From Arthrobacter sp. Soil763 (lineage in GTDB: Bacteria; Actinomycetota; Actinomycetes; Actinomycetales; Micrococcaceae): a stretch of 41,838 nucleotides of DNA. The stretch covers positions 1 to 41,838 of the forward strand of contig NZ_LMSH01000005.1 in assembly GCF_001428365.1 (NCBI RefSeq), read 5' to 3'. This document shows, piece after piece, positions 24,805 through 34,387 of this stretch. Each line of letters opens with the position of its first letter. Position 1 is the first letter of the stretch. A program made the translations under genes and the position numbers. The notes beneath the pieces were generated by a model that had not been told where the DNA came from, ran no database searches, and worked only from the letters and a program-made list of their open reading frames with translations.

Positions 24805-26166
24805 ATGGCCTCTCAACGAGGAGAGTCGGCGGCCCAGGCCGCGGCGCCGCTTACGAAGCAGCGCAAGGGGCTGGACAAGTCCCATTACCTTTACATCGCC
24901 GTCATCGTCGCCGTCGTCCTCGGCGCCCTGATCGGGCTGATCTTCCCCGAGTTCGGCAAGTCGCTCAAGCCGCTCGGTGATGGCTTCATCAAGCTCATCA
25001 AGATGATGATCGCCCCGGTCATCTTCTGCACCATCGTCCTCGGCATCGGCTCCATCGCCAAGGCCGCCACCGTCGGCAAGGTCGGCGGCCTGGCCCTGGG
25101 TTACTTCATCGTCATGTCGACCTTCGCGCTGGCCATCGGCCTGGTCGTCGGCAACCTGATCCACCCGGGCGAGGGCCTCAAGCTCGCCCCGTACGACCCA
25201 AACAAGAAGGCCGCCACGGACAGCACCGTCGACTTCCTGCTCGGCATCATCCCCGGCGACATCCCCGTCCTGCCGACCCTGCTCGCCGCCATCCTGGTCG
25301 GTTTCGCGCTGCAGAAGATGGGCCCGCAGGGCACCCCGATCCTGAGCGCCATCGGCCACGGCCAGGCGCTGGTCTTCCGCATCCTGATCATGGTCATGTG
25401 GCTCGCCCCGGTGGGTGCGTTCGGTGCGATCGCCGCCGTCGTCGGTGCCACCGGCGTCCAGGCCATCATCAGCATGGCCACCCTCATGGTTGCCTTCTAC
25501 ATCACCTGCGCCGTGTTCATCGTGGTCATCCTCGGCGGCCTGCTGCAGATCGTCTCGGGCGTGAACATCTTCCGGCTGATGAAGTACCTGGGCCGCGAAT
25601 ACCTGCTGATCTTCTCCACCTCCTCCTCCGAGGCGGCGCTGCCCCGCCTGATCGCCAAGATGGAGCACCTCGGCGTGTCCAAGCCGGTCGTCGGCGTCAC
25701 CGTCCCCACCGGCTACTCCTTCAACCTCGACGGCACGGCCATCTACCTGACCATGGCCTCGCTGTTCGTCGCCAACGCGATGGGCACCCCGCTGGACCTC
25801 GGCGCGCAGATCTCGCTGCTGATCTTCATGATCATCGCCTCCAAGGGTGCCGCTGGCGTCACCGGCGCCGGCCTCGCCACGCTGGCCGCCGGCCTGCAGG
25901 CACACCGTCCGGAGCTGCTCGGCGGCGTCGGCATGATCGTCGGCATCGACCGCTTCATGTCCGAGGCCCGCGCCCTGACCAACTTCACCGGCAATGCGGT
26001 GGCCACGGTCCTGATCGGCACCTGGGTCAAGGAGATCGACGGCGGACAAGTCGAGCGCGTCCTCTCCGGCGCCGAACCGTTCGACGAGCAGACCATGATC
26101 GCCGGCCACGGCGCCCATGCGGCGGCCGCGGAACCGGCTCCCCAGCCCGTCACCGCCAACGCCTGA
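24805..26166 (+). CDS. dctA: C4-dicarboxylate:cation symporter (DAACS family)
   Basis: Predicted 453-residue transporter with about eight membrane helices plus re-entrant loops. Family landmarks are LIKMMIAPVIFCTIVLGI, the serine-rich hairpin FSTSSSEAALPRL, the substrate/cation motif GYSFNLDGTAIYLT and the late helix IGIDRFMSEARALTNFTGNAVAT in two parts. Dicarboxylate preference over glutamate is inferred from similarity to DctA and from the adjacent CitAB-type system. The ATG at 24805 follows AAGGAG (24793-24798). It ends just before a strong terminator, so it is a single-gene unit. Confidence 0.93.
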   Translation: MASQRGESAAQAAAPLTKQRKGLDKSHYLYIAVIVAVVLGALIGLIFPEFGKSLKPLGDGFIKLIKMMIAPVIFCTIVLGIGSIAKAATVGKVGGLALGYFIVMSTFALAIGLVVGNLIHPGEGLKLAPYDPNKKAATDSTVDFLLGIIPGDIPVLPTLLAAILVGFALQKMGPQGTPILSAIGHGQALVFRILIMVMWLAPVGAFGAIAAVVGATGVQAIISMATLMVAFYITCAVFIVVILGGLLQIVSGVNIFRLMKYLGREYLLIFSTSSSEAALPRLIAKMEHLGVSKPVVGVTVPTGYSFNLDGTAIYLTMASLFVANAMGTPLDLGAQISLLIFMIIASKGAAGVTGAGLATLAAGLQAHRPELLGGVGMIVGIDRFMSEARALTNFTGNAVATVLIGTWVKEIDGGQVERVLSGAEPFDEQTMIAGHGAHAAAAEPAPQPVTANA

Positions 26167-26196
26167 GCATCCGGCCGCCCCGGCCAGACCGCGATG

Positions 26197-26234
26197 AAAC
26201 CGCCCGGACGCACACCCCGCGTCCGGGCGGTTTT
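26197..26234 (+). terminator. Intrinsic terminator of dctA
   Basis: A 15-bp perfect stem (AAACCGCCCGGACGC at 26197-26211 with its complement at 26219-26233) closes a 7-nt loop and ends in TTTT. It starts 31 bases after the dctA stop. Confidence 0.93.
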
Positions 26235-26506
26235 GCGTCCCGCCGCCAGCCCCCGGACAGCAACCTTCGACCTCAACCAGAGGGTCAAGGCGCGCGGACC
26301 GGCAGTTGTCAAGGTCCGCCGAATCCCGTGTCGGGGGCTGTAACCTTGGGAGGAATAACGATCCGCCGGGCGGCCGCCAGCAGGCAAGGCAGCCAGCAAG
26401 GCAGCCGGCACGATACGCCAGTCAGCACGACCAGCCGTTCAACAAGATAAGACGGCCGGCAGGATCGGGCACGAACATCACCGTCATCGAAAGTGTGGAT
26501 AGATAC
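26235..26506. other. Long untranslated region upstream of parA
   Basis: About 270 bases without a recognisable gene. It includes a candidate -10 (TAACCT, 26341-26346), a ribosome-binding-like GGGAGGAA (26348-26355) with no start codon at the right distance, two AAGGCAGCC copies near 26385-26410 and several short GTCAAGG segments. The parA frame stays open back to 26306, but that part is low-complexity and is not counted as coding. Confidence 0.5.
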
Positions 26507-27406
26507 GTGAGCAGCGAACAGGGTTCAGCCACTCTGGAAGGCACCGGACTCGACCTGGACGACGCCATCATGGGCCCCACCGGACGCCCCCAACGCGACT
26601 TCCCGGAGCCCGCGCCGCTGTCATCCCACGGCCCGGCCCGCGTCATCGCCATGGTCAACCAGAAGGGCGGCGTGGGCAAAACGACGTCCACGATCAACCT
26701 GGCCGCGGCCCTGGCCGAATACGGCCGCCGCGTCCTGCTGGTTGACTTCGACCCGCAGGGCGCCCTCTCCGCCGGGCTCGGCACCAACCCGCACGAGCTG
26801 GACCTGACCGTCTACAACGTGCTGATGGACCGCAAGGTCGACATCCGCGACGCCATCCAGCAGACCGGCGTCGAGAACGTGGACCTGCTGCCGGCCAACA
26901 TCGACCTTTCAGCGGCCGAAGTGCAGCTGGTCAATGAGGTGGCCCGCGAGCAGGTCCTGGACCGCGCCCTGAAGAAGGTCGAGGACGACTACGACGTGGT
27001 CCTGATCGACTGCCAGCCCTCCCTGGGCCTGCTCACCGTCAACGCCCTGACCGCGGCGCACGGGGTCATCATCCCGCTGATCTGCGAATTCTTTGCGCTG
27101 CGCGCGGTGGCCCTGCTGGTGGAGACGATCGACAAGGTCCAGGACCGGCTCAACCCCCGCCTGCAGGTCGACGGCGTGCTCGCCACCATGTACGACGCCC
27201 GCACCCTGCACGGCCGCGAGGTCATCGCCCGGTTGGTGGAGGCGTTCGGCGACAAGGTCTTCGAAACGGTCATCAAGCGCTCCATCAAGTTCGCCGACGC
27301 CACCGTCGCCGCCGAGCCGATCACCAGCTACGCCGGCAACCACGCCGGTGCCGACGCCTACCGCCGCCTGGCCAAAGAGCTCATCTCGCGCGGCGGCGCG
27401 CCCTAG
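26507..27406 (+). CDS. parA: ParA/Soj-family chromosome-partition ATPase (scpAB-linked)
   Basis: Predicted 299-residue deviant-Walker ATPase with KGGVGKTT at residues 53-60, DFDPQGALSAGLG and VLIDCQPSLG. The Leu/Ala-rich C-terminus (YAGNHAGADAYRRLAKELISRG) is typical of Soj proteins. No ParB lies beside it; it is followed by scpA and scpB, the arrangement seen for Rv1708-Rv1710. It is distinct from the origin-proximal ParA. The start is uncertain. GTG 26507 (MSSEQGS) was chosen from remembered genus homologues; GTG 26495 is also possible, and no clear ribosome-binding site exists for either. Confidence 0.92.
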   Translation: MSSEQGSATLEGTGLDLDDAIMGPTGRPQRDFPEPAPLSSHGPARVIAMVNQKGGVGKTTSTINLAAALAEYGRRVLLVDFDPQGALSAGLGTNPHELDLTVYNVLMDRKVDIRDAIQQTGVENVDLLPANIDLSAAEVQLVNEVAREQVLDRALKKVEDDYDVVLIDCQPSLGLLTVNALTAAHGVIIPLICEFFALRAVALLVETIDKVQDRLNPRLQVDGVLATMYDARTLHGREVIARLVEAFGDKVFETVIKRSIKFADATVAAEPITSYAGNHAGADAYRRLAKELISRGGAP

Positions 27407-27414
27407 GCAGGACC

Positions 27415-28263
27415 GTGGCGGCGACGCTCACCCCGGCGGCGGAGCTGTCGCCGGCCGGGAAGAAACCGGGCTTCGAAGTCCGCCTGGCCAACTTCACCGG
27501 GCCTTTCGACCTGCTCCTGGGCCTGATTTCAAAGCACCAGCTGGACATCACCGAGGTGGCGCTGGCGACGGTCACCGACGAGTTCATCAAGTACATCAAG
27601 GGACTCCAGCAGCTGGGGGAGGACTGGGCGCTGGATGAAGCCAGCGAGTTCCTCGTCATCGCGGCCACCCTGCTGGACCTCAAGGCCGCCCGCCTGCTGC
27701 CCGCCGGCGAGGTCGAAGACGACGAGGACATCGCCCTGCTCGAGGCCCGGGACCTATTGTTCGCCCGGCTGCTGCAGTACAAGGCCTTCAAGCAGGTGGC
27801 CGGGCTTCTGGGCTCCACCCTGGAACTGGAGGCCCGGCGCTACCCCCGGCAGGTCGCCCTCGAGGAGCACTTCGCCGCGTTGCTGCCCGAGCTGGTCTGG
27901 AAGCACACACCGGAGCAGTTCGCCGCCCTCGCCGAAACTGCGCTCAAACCCAGGGAAGCGGCGCCGGCCGAGGTGGGCCTGGCGCACCTGCACGGGTCCC
28001 CGGTCAGCGTCAAGGAGCAGGCCGAAATCATCGGACTCAGGCTGAGGCTGGGCAAGGCCCTGACCTTCCGCGCCCTGATCGCCGACGCCGAATCCACGCT
28101 CGTCGTCGTCGCCCGCTTCCTGGCGCTGCTGGAGATGTACCGGGACAAGGCGGTCGGCTTCGACCAGCTGCAGCCTCTCGGCGAACTGTCCGTGCACTGG
28201 ACTGCCGACAGCGCCGACTGGACCACCGCCAACCTGAGCGAAGAATACGAGGAACAGCCGTGA
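27415..28263 (+). CDS. scpA: Segregation and condensation protein A (kleisin)
   Basis: Predicted 282-residue kleisin that bridges SMC heads. The N-terminal domain contains the signature FEVRLANFTGPFDLLLGLI, followed by KHQLDITEVALATVTDEF. The central region is helical, and a C-terminal winged helix holds FRALIADAESTLVVVARFLALLEMYR in two pieces. The GTG at 27415 lies 8 bases after parA with GGCAGGA upstream. A 20-residue Ala-rich N-terminal extension precedes the core. It overlaps scpB by 4 nt (GTGA), as expected for partners. Confidence 0.94.
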   Translation: MAATLTPAAELSPAGKKPGFEVRLANFTGPFDLLLGLISKHQLDITEVALATVTDEFIKYIKGLQQLGEDWALDEASEFLVIAATLLDLKAARLLPAGEVEDDEDIALLEARDLLFARLLQYKAFKQVAGLLGSTLELEARRYPRQVALEEHFAALLPELVWKHTPEQFAALAETALKPREAAPAEVGLAHLHGSPVSVKEQAEIIGLRLRLGKALTFRALIADAESTLVVVARFLALLEMYRDKAVGFDQLQPLGELSVHWTADSADWTTANLSEEYEEQP

Positions 28264-28898
28264 CCGACACCGCACCCGACACGGCCGATACGGCCGGCCC
28301 GGACCTCGACGCCCTGCCGGGCGGCCCCCGCGCCGCCCTCGAAGCCGTGCTCATGGTCATCGACGAACCGGCGACGGCCACGGAACTGGCCGCCGGCCTG
28401 AACCTGACCGTCGACGCCGTCGAGGACCTGCTCGACGAACTGCAGCGGGAGTATAACGGCTATACTGGTAATGCCCCGGATGCGGAAACCGCCCCCCGGG
28501 GTTTTGAATTGCGGAACATCGCCGGCGGCTGGCGGATCTACTCCCGCGCCGAATTCGCCGACATTGTCGGGAAATTCGTGCTGGAGGGCCAGACGGCCAG
28601 GCTGACGCAGGCGGCGCTCGAAACGCTCGCCGTGATCGCCTACCGCCAACCCGTCTCCAGGGCGCGGGTCTCCGCGATTCGGGGGGTCAACGTCGACTCC
28701 GTGGTGCGGACGCTGACCCAGCGCGGACTGATCGAGGATTCGGGGCACGACCCTGAATCCGGGGCCATCCTGTACCGCACGACGTCGTATTTCCTCGAAC
28801 GCATGGGAATCGGCTCGGTGGCTGAGTTGCCGCAGCTTTCGCCCCATCTTCCCGGGCTCGAAGGCATCGCAGAGTATTACGACGCGGGAAGAATGTAG
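28260..28898 (+). CDS. scpB: Segregation and condensation protein B
   Basis: Predicted 212-residue partner of ScpA/SMC with two winged helices: LEAVLMVIDEPATATELAAGL, then the second domain LETLAVIAYRQPVSRARVSAIRGVNVDSVVRTL split over two segments, ending TSYFLERMGIGSVAELPQL. The GTG start overlaps scpA by 4 nt. The first 20 residues are Asp/Ala/Thr-rich and probably disordered. Confidence 0.95.
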   Translation: MTDTAPDTADTAGPDLDALPGGPRAALEAVLMVIDEPATATELAAGLNLTVDAVEDLLDELQREYNGYTGNAPDAETAPRGFELRNIAGGWRIYSRAEFADIVGKFVLEGQTARLTQAALETLAVIAYRQPVSRARVSAIRGVNVDSVVRTLTQRGLIEDSGHDPESGAILYRTTSYFLERMGIGSVAELPQLSPHLPGLEGIAEYYDAGRM

Positions 28899-28947
28899 GC
28901 AGTGCCCCCTGCCTGCGCACGAAAAGCCAACAAACGAAGGACGGGTC

Positions 28948-30132
28948 ATGACACAGGCGGGACGCCAGGGTTCACCACGTAACGGTTCGGGACGCAACAG
29001 CACCGGACACCAATCAGCACGCACCCAGGGTGCGGGCGGCGCAGGCCGCGGCCAGCGCGACTTCCCCAAGGGCGGCGGCGACCGTCCGTTCAAGCGGCCC
29101 AAGCCGCGCGAAGAGGCATTCGTCGACCCGGACCTCGCTCCCGGCGGCGCCCCGCAGCCGGACCCGCGGAAGGGCGGCAAGCCGGCGGCGCGCAAGCCCG
29201 GTGCCCGGAAGCCCGGCGCCGGCAAGGTGCCCGGCACCCCCGGAGCCCCCAAGGCCAAGCCGCGCGTCGGCGCCGGAGCGGCGAAGGCCGCCGGTTCCCG
29301 CGCGTTCGGCAGCGAACGCTTCGGCCAGAACCTCGGCCCCGTCCGCAAGCCGGCCCGCAAGCGCGGCCCGCGCCAGGACGTGCCCCAGTCGGAGCTGCAC
29401 GACGCCGACGGCGTCCGCCTGCAGAAGGTCATGGCCTCGGCCGGCGTTGCCTCACGGCGCGTCTGCGAGGAAATGATCGCCGAGGGCCGCGTCGAGGTCG
29501 ACGGCCAGGTCGTCACCGAACTCGGTGTCCGCGTCGATCCCAAGACCGCCGTGATCCACGTCGACGGCCTGCGCATCCAGCTGGACGAGAACATGGTCTA
29601 CCTGGTCTTCAACAAGCCCAAGGGCGTCGTGTCCACCATGGAAGACCCCGACGGCCGCCCGTGCATCAGCGACTTCATCCGCCACCAGCACGGCGAACGC
29701 CTCTTCCACGTCGGCCGGCTCGACGTCGCCACGGAGGGCCTGCTGCTGCTGACCAACGACGGCGAACTCGCCAACCGCTTGACGCACCCCTCCTACGAGG
29801 TGCCCAAGACGTACCTCGTCCAGGTCCGCGGGCCGTTCCCGCAGGGCGTGGGCGCGCAGCTGAAGGCAGGCATCGAGCTTGAGGACGGCATGGCCGCGGT
29901 TGACTCGTTCCGCCTCGTCGACTCCACCCCGGGCCACGTGCTGATCGAGGTCGTGCTGCACTCGGGAAAGAACCGGATCGTCCGGCGCCTCTTCGACGCC
30001 GTCGGCTTCCCGGTGCTGCGCCTGGTCCGCGTCAAGGTCGGCCCGATTGGCCTGGGTGACCAGCGCCAGGGCAGCATCCGCAACCTCGGCAAGCAGGAAG
30101 TCGGCCACCTGCTGGCATCCGTGGGGCTGTAA
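28948..30132 (+). CDS. rluB: 23S rRNA pseudouridine synthase RluB-type, with long basic N-terminal extension
   Basis: Predicted 394-residue enzyme. The first ~145 residues are a low-complexity Gly/Arg/Lys/Pro/Ala extension absent from E. coli RluB. The S4 domain starts at VRLQKVMASAGVASRR, followed by the catalytic domain with LVFNKPKGVVSTM, the active-site GRLDVATEGLLLL (Asp259) and KNRIVRRLFDAVGFPVLRL. It modifies a uridine in 23S rRNA, helix 80/89 region by family precedent. The ATG at 28948 has GAAGGAC upstream. The neighbours (scpB upstream, tyrA and cmk downstream) follow the conserved order. Confidence 0.93.
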   Translation: MTQAGRQGSPRNGSGRNSTGHQSARTQGAGGAGRGQRDFPKGGGDRPFKRPKPREEAFVDPDLAPGGAPQPDPRKGGKPAARKPGARKPGAGKVPGTPGAPKAKPRVGAGAAKAAGSRAFGSERFGQNLGPVRKPARKRGPRQDVPQSELHDADGVRLQKVMASAGVASRRVCEEMIAEGRVEVDGQVVTELGVRVDPKTAVIHVDGLRIQLDENMVYLVFNKPKGVVSTMEDPDGRPCISDFIRHQHGERLFHVGRLDVATEGLLLLTNDGELANRLTHPSYEVPKTYLVQVRGPFPQGVGAQLKAGIELEDGMAAVDSFRLVDSTPGHVLIEVVLHSGKNRIVRRLFDAVGFPVLRLVRVKVGPIGLGDQRQGSIRNLGKQEVGHLLASVGL

Positions 30133-30135
30133 GGC

Positions 30136-31245
30136 ATGTCCGCTTTTCGCACCCACGGCCGCGGCCACCTCAACGGTCCGGTCCTCGTCCTGGGGACCGG
30201 GCTGCTGGGCACCAGCATCGGGCTGGGGCTGCGGGGCCGCGGCGTGGCCGTGTTCCTCTCGGACCCGTCGCCGACCAACCAGGCCGTCGCGGTGGACATC
30301 GGCGCCGGCCTGCCGGCCGCGCGGATGGACGGAGACTCCCCGGAACTCGTCGTGGTCGCCGCACCGCCGGACGTGACCGCCGACGTCGTCGCCCGGGCCC
30401 TCACGGACTACCCACACGCCGTCGTCGTCGATATCGCCAGCGTCAAGGCCGGCATCCTGGCCGAGATGCGCGCCCGCGGCGCCGACCTGGGCCGTTACGT
30501 CGGCACCCACCCTATGGCGGGCCGGGAAAAGTCCGGGCCGGTCGCCGCCCGCGGCGAACTGTTCACCTCGATGCCCTGGGTGATCTGCCCGACGCCGGAA
30601 ACCCGGCCCGAGGCCCTGCAGGCGGCGCGCGCGCTGGCCGGGGACCTGGGCGCCGTCGTTTCCGAGTTCGACGCCGAGGAACACGACGAAGCCGTGGCGC
30701 TGGTCTCGCACCTGCCCCAGGTGATGTCCTCTCTCGTGGCCAGCCGGCTGCAGGGAACCCCGCTGCACGCCCTCTCGCTGGCCGGAAACGGACTTCGCGA
30801 CGTCACCAGGATCGCCGCAAGCGACCCCACGCTGTGGGTACAGATCCTCGGTGCCAACGCGGACAAGGTCGTGGACATCCTTCACGGCGTGCGCGAGGAC
30901 CTGAACCGGCTGATCGGCACCCTCGAGAACCCGACCGCGCCGGGCGCCCGCCTGGACCTGGCCCAGCTGATCAGCGAGGGCAATGCCGGCCAGTCCCGGA
31001 TCCCGGGCAAGCACGGCGGCCCGCCGCAGGCGTACTCCTGGCTGACCGTCCTGGTCGACGACACGCCGGGGCAGATCGCCCGGCTGCTGACCGAGATCGG
31101 CGAAATCGGCGTGAACCTCGAGGACCTCCGGCTGGACCACTCGTCCGGACAGAACGTCGGCATGGTGGAAATCTCCGTGCTGCCGAACAAGCACGAACTG
31201 CTCATCGAAGCCCTTAACGACCGTGGATGGCGGGTACTCCAGTAA
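30136..31245 (+). CDS. tyrA: Prephenate dehydrogenase with C-terminal ACT domain
   Basis: Predicted 369-residue NAD(P)-dependent enzyme of tyrosine synthesis. The Rossmann motif VLVLGTGLLGTSIGL lies near residue 16, the conserved THPMAGREKSGP near 133, and a dimerisation-type helical domain follows. An ACT domain (about 298-369, LTVLVDDTPGQIARLLTEIG) suggests feedback control by an amino acid, probably tyrosine. It starts 3 bases after rluB and shares one base with the cmk start (TAATG). In M. tuberculosis tyrA lies elsewhere, so its insertion between rluB and cmk is lineage-specific. Confidence 0.93.
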   Translation: MSAFRTHGRGHLNGPVLVLGTGLLGTSIGLGLRGRGVAVFLSDPSPTNQAVAVDIGAGLPAARMDGDSPELVVVAAPPDVTADVVARALTDYPHAVVVDIASVKAGILAEMRARGADLGRYVGTHPMAGREKSGPVAARGELFTSMPWVICPTPETRPEALQAARALAGDLGAVVSEFDAEEHDEAVALVSHLPQVMSSLVASRLQGTPLHALSLAGNGLRDVTRIAASDPTLWVQILGANADKVVDILHGVREDLNRLIGTLENPTAPGARLDLAQLISEGNAGQSRIPGKHGGPPQAYSWLTVLVDDTPGQIARLLTEIGEIGVNLEDLRLDHSSGQNVGMVEISVLPNKHELLIEALNDRGWRVLQ

Positions 31246-31982
31246 TGACCCAGGAACTTCTTGAAACAGTGGACGTTGTCCGCCCCGGCAAGAGCCTCGT
31301 CGTCGCCATCGACGGGCCTTCCGGCTCCGGCAAGTCCAGCGTCAGCAAGGAAGTGGCGCGCCGCCTGAAGCTGGCGTACCTCGACACCGGTGCGATGTAC
31401 CGTGCCCTGACCTGGTCCTGCCTGCACAACGGCACGGACCTGGCCGACGCCGCGGCGGTCGAGGCCGCCGCGGAGAACCTCGAGCTGGAGATCAGCACCA
31501 GCCCGCGCGAGGACTACGTCCGCGTGGCCGGCACCGACGTCACCGAGGCGATCCGTGAACCGGCCATCTCCGCCGCGGTGAGCGCCGTCGCCACGACGCT
31601 CGGCGCGCGCACCGAGCTGATCCGCCGGCAGCGCGAACTGATCGAAAAGCACCACCGCCGCATGGTGGTCGAAGGCCGGGACATCACCACCGTCGTCGCG
31701 CCCTCGGCCGAGGTACGGATGCTGCTGACCGCCAGCGAGGAAGCCCGGCTGCGGCGGCGCGGCATCCAGCTCGGCGGCAGCCAGAACGCCGAGCAGCTCG
31801 CGGCGCAGGTCACGGCGCGGGACGCCAAGGACTCCACCGTGGTCAACTTCACCCAGGCCGCCGACGGGGTCGTGACCCTCGACTCCTCGGACCTGGACTT
31901 CGAGCAGACCGTGGACGCCGCCCTCGGGATCGTGCACAAGATCATCAGCCACACCGCCATCAACCCCGCCGCCCGTGACTAA
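31245..31982 (+). CDS. cmk: Cytidylate kinase
   Basis: Predicted 245-residue (d)CMP kinase with P-loop DGPSGSGKSSVSK near residues 24-36, LAYLDTGAMYRALT, the NMP-binding insertion and VEGRDITTVV. The ATG at 31245 shares a base with the tyrA stop; a longer frame start at 31227 would sit inside tyrA. An 18-residue tail precedes the kinase core. The 3' end overlaps plsC by 8 nt. It provides CDP/dCDP, complementing the CTP synthase upstream. Confidence 0.94.
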   Translation: MTQELLETVDVVRPGKSLVVAIDGPSGSGKSSVSKEVARRLKLAYLDTGAMYRALTWSCLHNGTDLADAAAVEAAAENLELEISTSPREDYVRVAGTDVTEAIREPAISAAVSAVATTLGARTELIRRQRELIEKHHRRMVVEGRDITTVVAPSAEVRMLLTASEEARLRRRGIQLGGSQNAEQLAAQVTARDAKDSTVVNFTQAADGVVTLDSSDLDFEQTVDAALGIVHKIISHTAINPAARD

Positions 31983-32730
31983 GGCCGCAGCCGCGGCGCC
32001 GCGGCCCGGCCGCTGGTTCCTGGCCGGCACCATGGCCTGGAGCCGGCCGGTGGGCTGGATCCTGGACCATCTCGTGTACCGGACCACGGTCCGCGGCCGG
32101 TCCAACGTCCCGGCAGCGGGTCCGGTGATCTTTGCCGGCAACCACATCAGCTTCCTGGACGGCCCGGTCATGTTCGGCGCCGCGCCGCGGCCGATGCACA
32201 TCCTGGTCAAACAGGAGATGTTCACCGGCGTCCTGGGCCGGGTCCTCACCGCCTCCGGCCAGCTCGCCGTCGACCGGTCCGGGGGCCGCGCCGCGCTGCA
32301 GCGGGCCAAGTCCATCCTGGACGCCGGCCACTGCGTCGGGATCCTTCCCGAAGGCACCCGGGGGAGCGGGGACGCGGCCTCGATCAACAACGGCGTCGCC
32401 TGGCTCGCGCTGAACTCGGGCGCCACCGTCATCCCGGTGGCCATCCTCGGCACCCGGACCGGCGGCGAACACCTCAACGCCGTTCCCCGGCCCGGCCGGC
32501 GGCTGCACGTCAGCTTCGGCGGGGCCCTGACCGTCAGCCGCAGGCCCGGGGAGACCGGGCGTGCTTCAATGGACAGGGTGGGAACCGAGATCCGTGCCGC
32601 ACTCTCGCGGCACGTCCAGGACACCATCCGGAGCAGCGGGCAGCAGCTGCCCGACGCGGACGCCCCGAACCCACCCCAGACAGCAGTAGCCGGGACGCCG
32701 GCAGATCACCACCTAAGGAAAGTGCAATGA
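31975..32730 (+). CDS. 1-acyl-sn-glycerol-3-phosphate acyltransferase family protein
   Basis: Predicted 251-residue PlsC-family acyltransferase. The catalytic HX4D motif is NHISFLD near residue 60, and the glycerophosphate-binding motif is PEGTRGSG near 125. A short hydrophobic segment (about 15-30, [17 protein letters not shown]) may dock it to the membrane. The GTG at 31975 overlaps cmk by 8 nt, and the stop overlaps der by 4 nt (ATGA), so the three genes are translationally linked. The acceptor is likely lysophosphatidic acid or a related lipid. The Pro-rich tail (215-251) is variable. Confidence 0.9.
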   Translation: MTKAAAAAPRPGRWFLAGTMAWSRPVGWILDHLVYRTTVRGRSNVPAAGPVIFAGNHISFLDGPVMFGAAPRPMHILVKQEMFTGVLGRVLTASGQLAVDRSGGRAALQRAKSILDAGHCVGILPEGTRGSGDAASINNGVAWLALNSGATVIPVAILGTRTGGEHLNAVPRPGRRLHVSFGGALTVSRRPGETGRASMDRVGTEIRAALSRHVQDTIRSSGQQLPDADAPNPPQTAVAGTPADHHLRKVQ

Positions 32731-34277
32731 GCGATACGACTCAAACCCCCGGCAACTTCGGCGCCGGCGAAGACGAATACACGCCCACCGGCACGGACCA
32801 GGTGGCGGAGAACCTCGCCGCCCTGGACGACGAGGAAGCCGACCTCCGCGCGGCCTCGCTCCGGGCCGGGCTGGACGACTACGAGCTCGACGAGGAAGAC
32901 GCGGCCCTGCTCAGCGGCCGCTTCGAGGACGAGGACTTCGACGGCCCGGTCAAGCTTGACCCGGTCCTGGCCATCATCGGCCGCCCGAACGTCGGCAAGT
33001 CCACCCTGGTCAACCGCATCCTGGGCCGCCGCGAGGCCGTGGTGGAGGACACCCCGGGCGTCACCCGTGACCGCGTCATGTACTCGGCGCACTGGAACGG
33101 CCGCAACTTCACCGTGGTCGACACCGGCGGCTGGGAGCACGACGCCCGCGGCATCCACGCCCGCGTCGCCGAGCAGGCCGAGATGGCCGTCGAACTCGCC
33201 GACGCCGTGCTGTTCGTGGTTGACTCCGCCGTCGGCGCCACCGCCACGGACGAGAGCGTCATGAAGATGCTCCGCAAGTCCAAGAAGCCGGTCATCATGG
33301 TCGCCAACAAGGTCGACGACTTCGCCCAGGAGGCCGACTCGGCCGCGCTCTGGGGCCTCGGCTTCGGCGAGCCCTACCCGGTGTCCGCGCTGCACGGCCG
33401 CGGTGTCGCCGACCTGCTGGACCACGTCATGGACGTCCTCCCCGAGTTCTCCACGATCGAGGGCCTCCAGCGCAGCGGCGGCCCCCGCCGGATCGCGCTG
33501 ATCGGCCGGCCGAACGTCGGCAAGTCCTCGCTGCTGAACAAGCTCGCCGGCTCCGAGCGGGTCGTCGTGGACAACACCGCCGGGACCACCCGCGACCCGG
33601 TCGACGAGTTCATCGAACTCGGCGGCCGCACCTGGCGCTTCGTGGATACGGCCGGCATCCGGCGCCGCCAGCACATGGCCCAGGGCGCCGACTTCTACGC
33701 CTCGCTGCGCACCCAGAGCGCGCTCGAGAAGGCGGAGGTCGCCGTCGTGCTCCTGGCCGTGGACGAGGTGCTCAGCGAACAGGACGTCCGCATCCTGCAG
33801 CTGGCGATCGAGTCCGGCCGCGCGCTGGTGCTCGCGTTCAACAAGTGGGACCTGCTCGACGACGAACGCCGCACCTACCTGGAGCGGGAGATCGAACGGG
33901 ACCTCGCCCACGTAGCCTGGGCCCCCCGGGTGAACATCTCCGCCAAGACCGGCTGGCACAAGGACCGGCTCGTCCCGGCCCTGGACACCGCGCTGGAGAG
34001 CTGGGACAGGCGGATCCCCACCGGGCGCCTCAACGCCTTCCTCGGCGAGCTGGTTGCGGCCCACCCGCACCCGGTGCGCGGAGGCAAGCAGCCCCGCATC
34101 CTCTTCGGCACCCAGGCCTCCAGCCGCCCGCCGAAGTTCGTGCTCTTCACCACCGGCTTCCTGGACCCCGGCTACCGCCGCTTCATCACCCGCCGGCTGC
34201 GCGAGACCTTCGGTTTCGAGGGCACGCCGATCGAGGTCAGCATGCGGGTGCGTGAAAAGCGCAGCCGGAAGCGTTAA
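32727..34277 (+). CDS. der: Ribosome-assembly GTPase Der (EngA) with acidic N-terminal extension
   Basis: Predicted 516-residue double GTPase for 50S maturation. Domain 1 has GRPNVGKS at 85-92 and VDTGGWEHD; domain 2 has GRPNVGKS at 260-267, VDTAGIRRR and FNKWDL. The C-terminal KH-like domain (about 425-516) ends [14 protein letters not shown]. An acidic 75-residue N-terminal extension ([26 protein letters not shown]) precedes domain 1; E. coli EngA lacks it. The ATG at 32727 follows AAGGAAAG and overlaps the acyltransferase by 4 nt. Confidence 0.95.
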   Translation: MSDTTQTPGNFGAGEDEYTPTGTDQVAENLAALDDEEADLRAASLRAGLDDYELDEEDAALLSGRFEDEDFDGPVKLDPVLAIIGRPNVGKSTLVNRILGRREAVVEDTPGVTRDRVMYSAHWNGRNFTVVDTGGWEHDARGIHARVAEQAEMAVELADAVLFVVDSAVGATATDESVMKMLRKSKKPVIMVANKVDDFAQEADSAALWGLGFGEPYPVSALHGRGVADLLDHVMDVLPEFSTIEGLQRSGGPRRIALIGRPNVGKSSLLNKLAGSERVVVDNTAGTTRDPVDEFIELGGRTWRFVDTAGIRRRQHMAQGADFYASLRTQSALEKAEVAVVLLAVDEVLSEQDVRILQLAIESGRALVLAFNKWDLLDDERRTYLEREIERDLAHVAWAPRVNISAKTGWHKDRLVPALDTALESWDRRIPTGRLNAFLGELVAAHPHPVRGGKQPRILFGTQASSRPPKFVLFTTGFLDPGYRRFITRRLRETFGFEGTPIEVSMRVREKRSRKR

Positions 34278-34287
34278 TTCGGCCACA

Positions 34288-34339
34288 CCGGAGGGAAAAG
34301 TGCCCGTGGCGGCGGCGTAATGTCACGGGCACCCTCCGG
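34288..34339 (+). terminator. GC-rich hairpin after der, likely terminator
   Basis: CCGGAGG (34288-34294) pairs with CCTCCGG (34333-34339), and GTGCCCGTG (34300-34308) pairs with CACGGGCAC (34324-34332), with a GAAAA bulge on the left and a 15-nt loop. It begins 10 bases after the der stop. A T-run (CTTTTC) follows about 12 bases on, so a weak or attenuated terminator is possible. Confidence 0.5.
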
Positions 34340-34387
34340 GATCGTGTAAGCTTTTCAAGGTGGTTCGGCCGGACTGCTCAGTGAATA

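Noticed and set aside
26507..28898. Plasmid partition module
   Set aside because: ParA is followed by scpA and scpB rather than parB, with conserved chromosomal order, so it is core genome.
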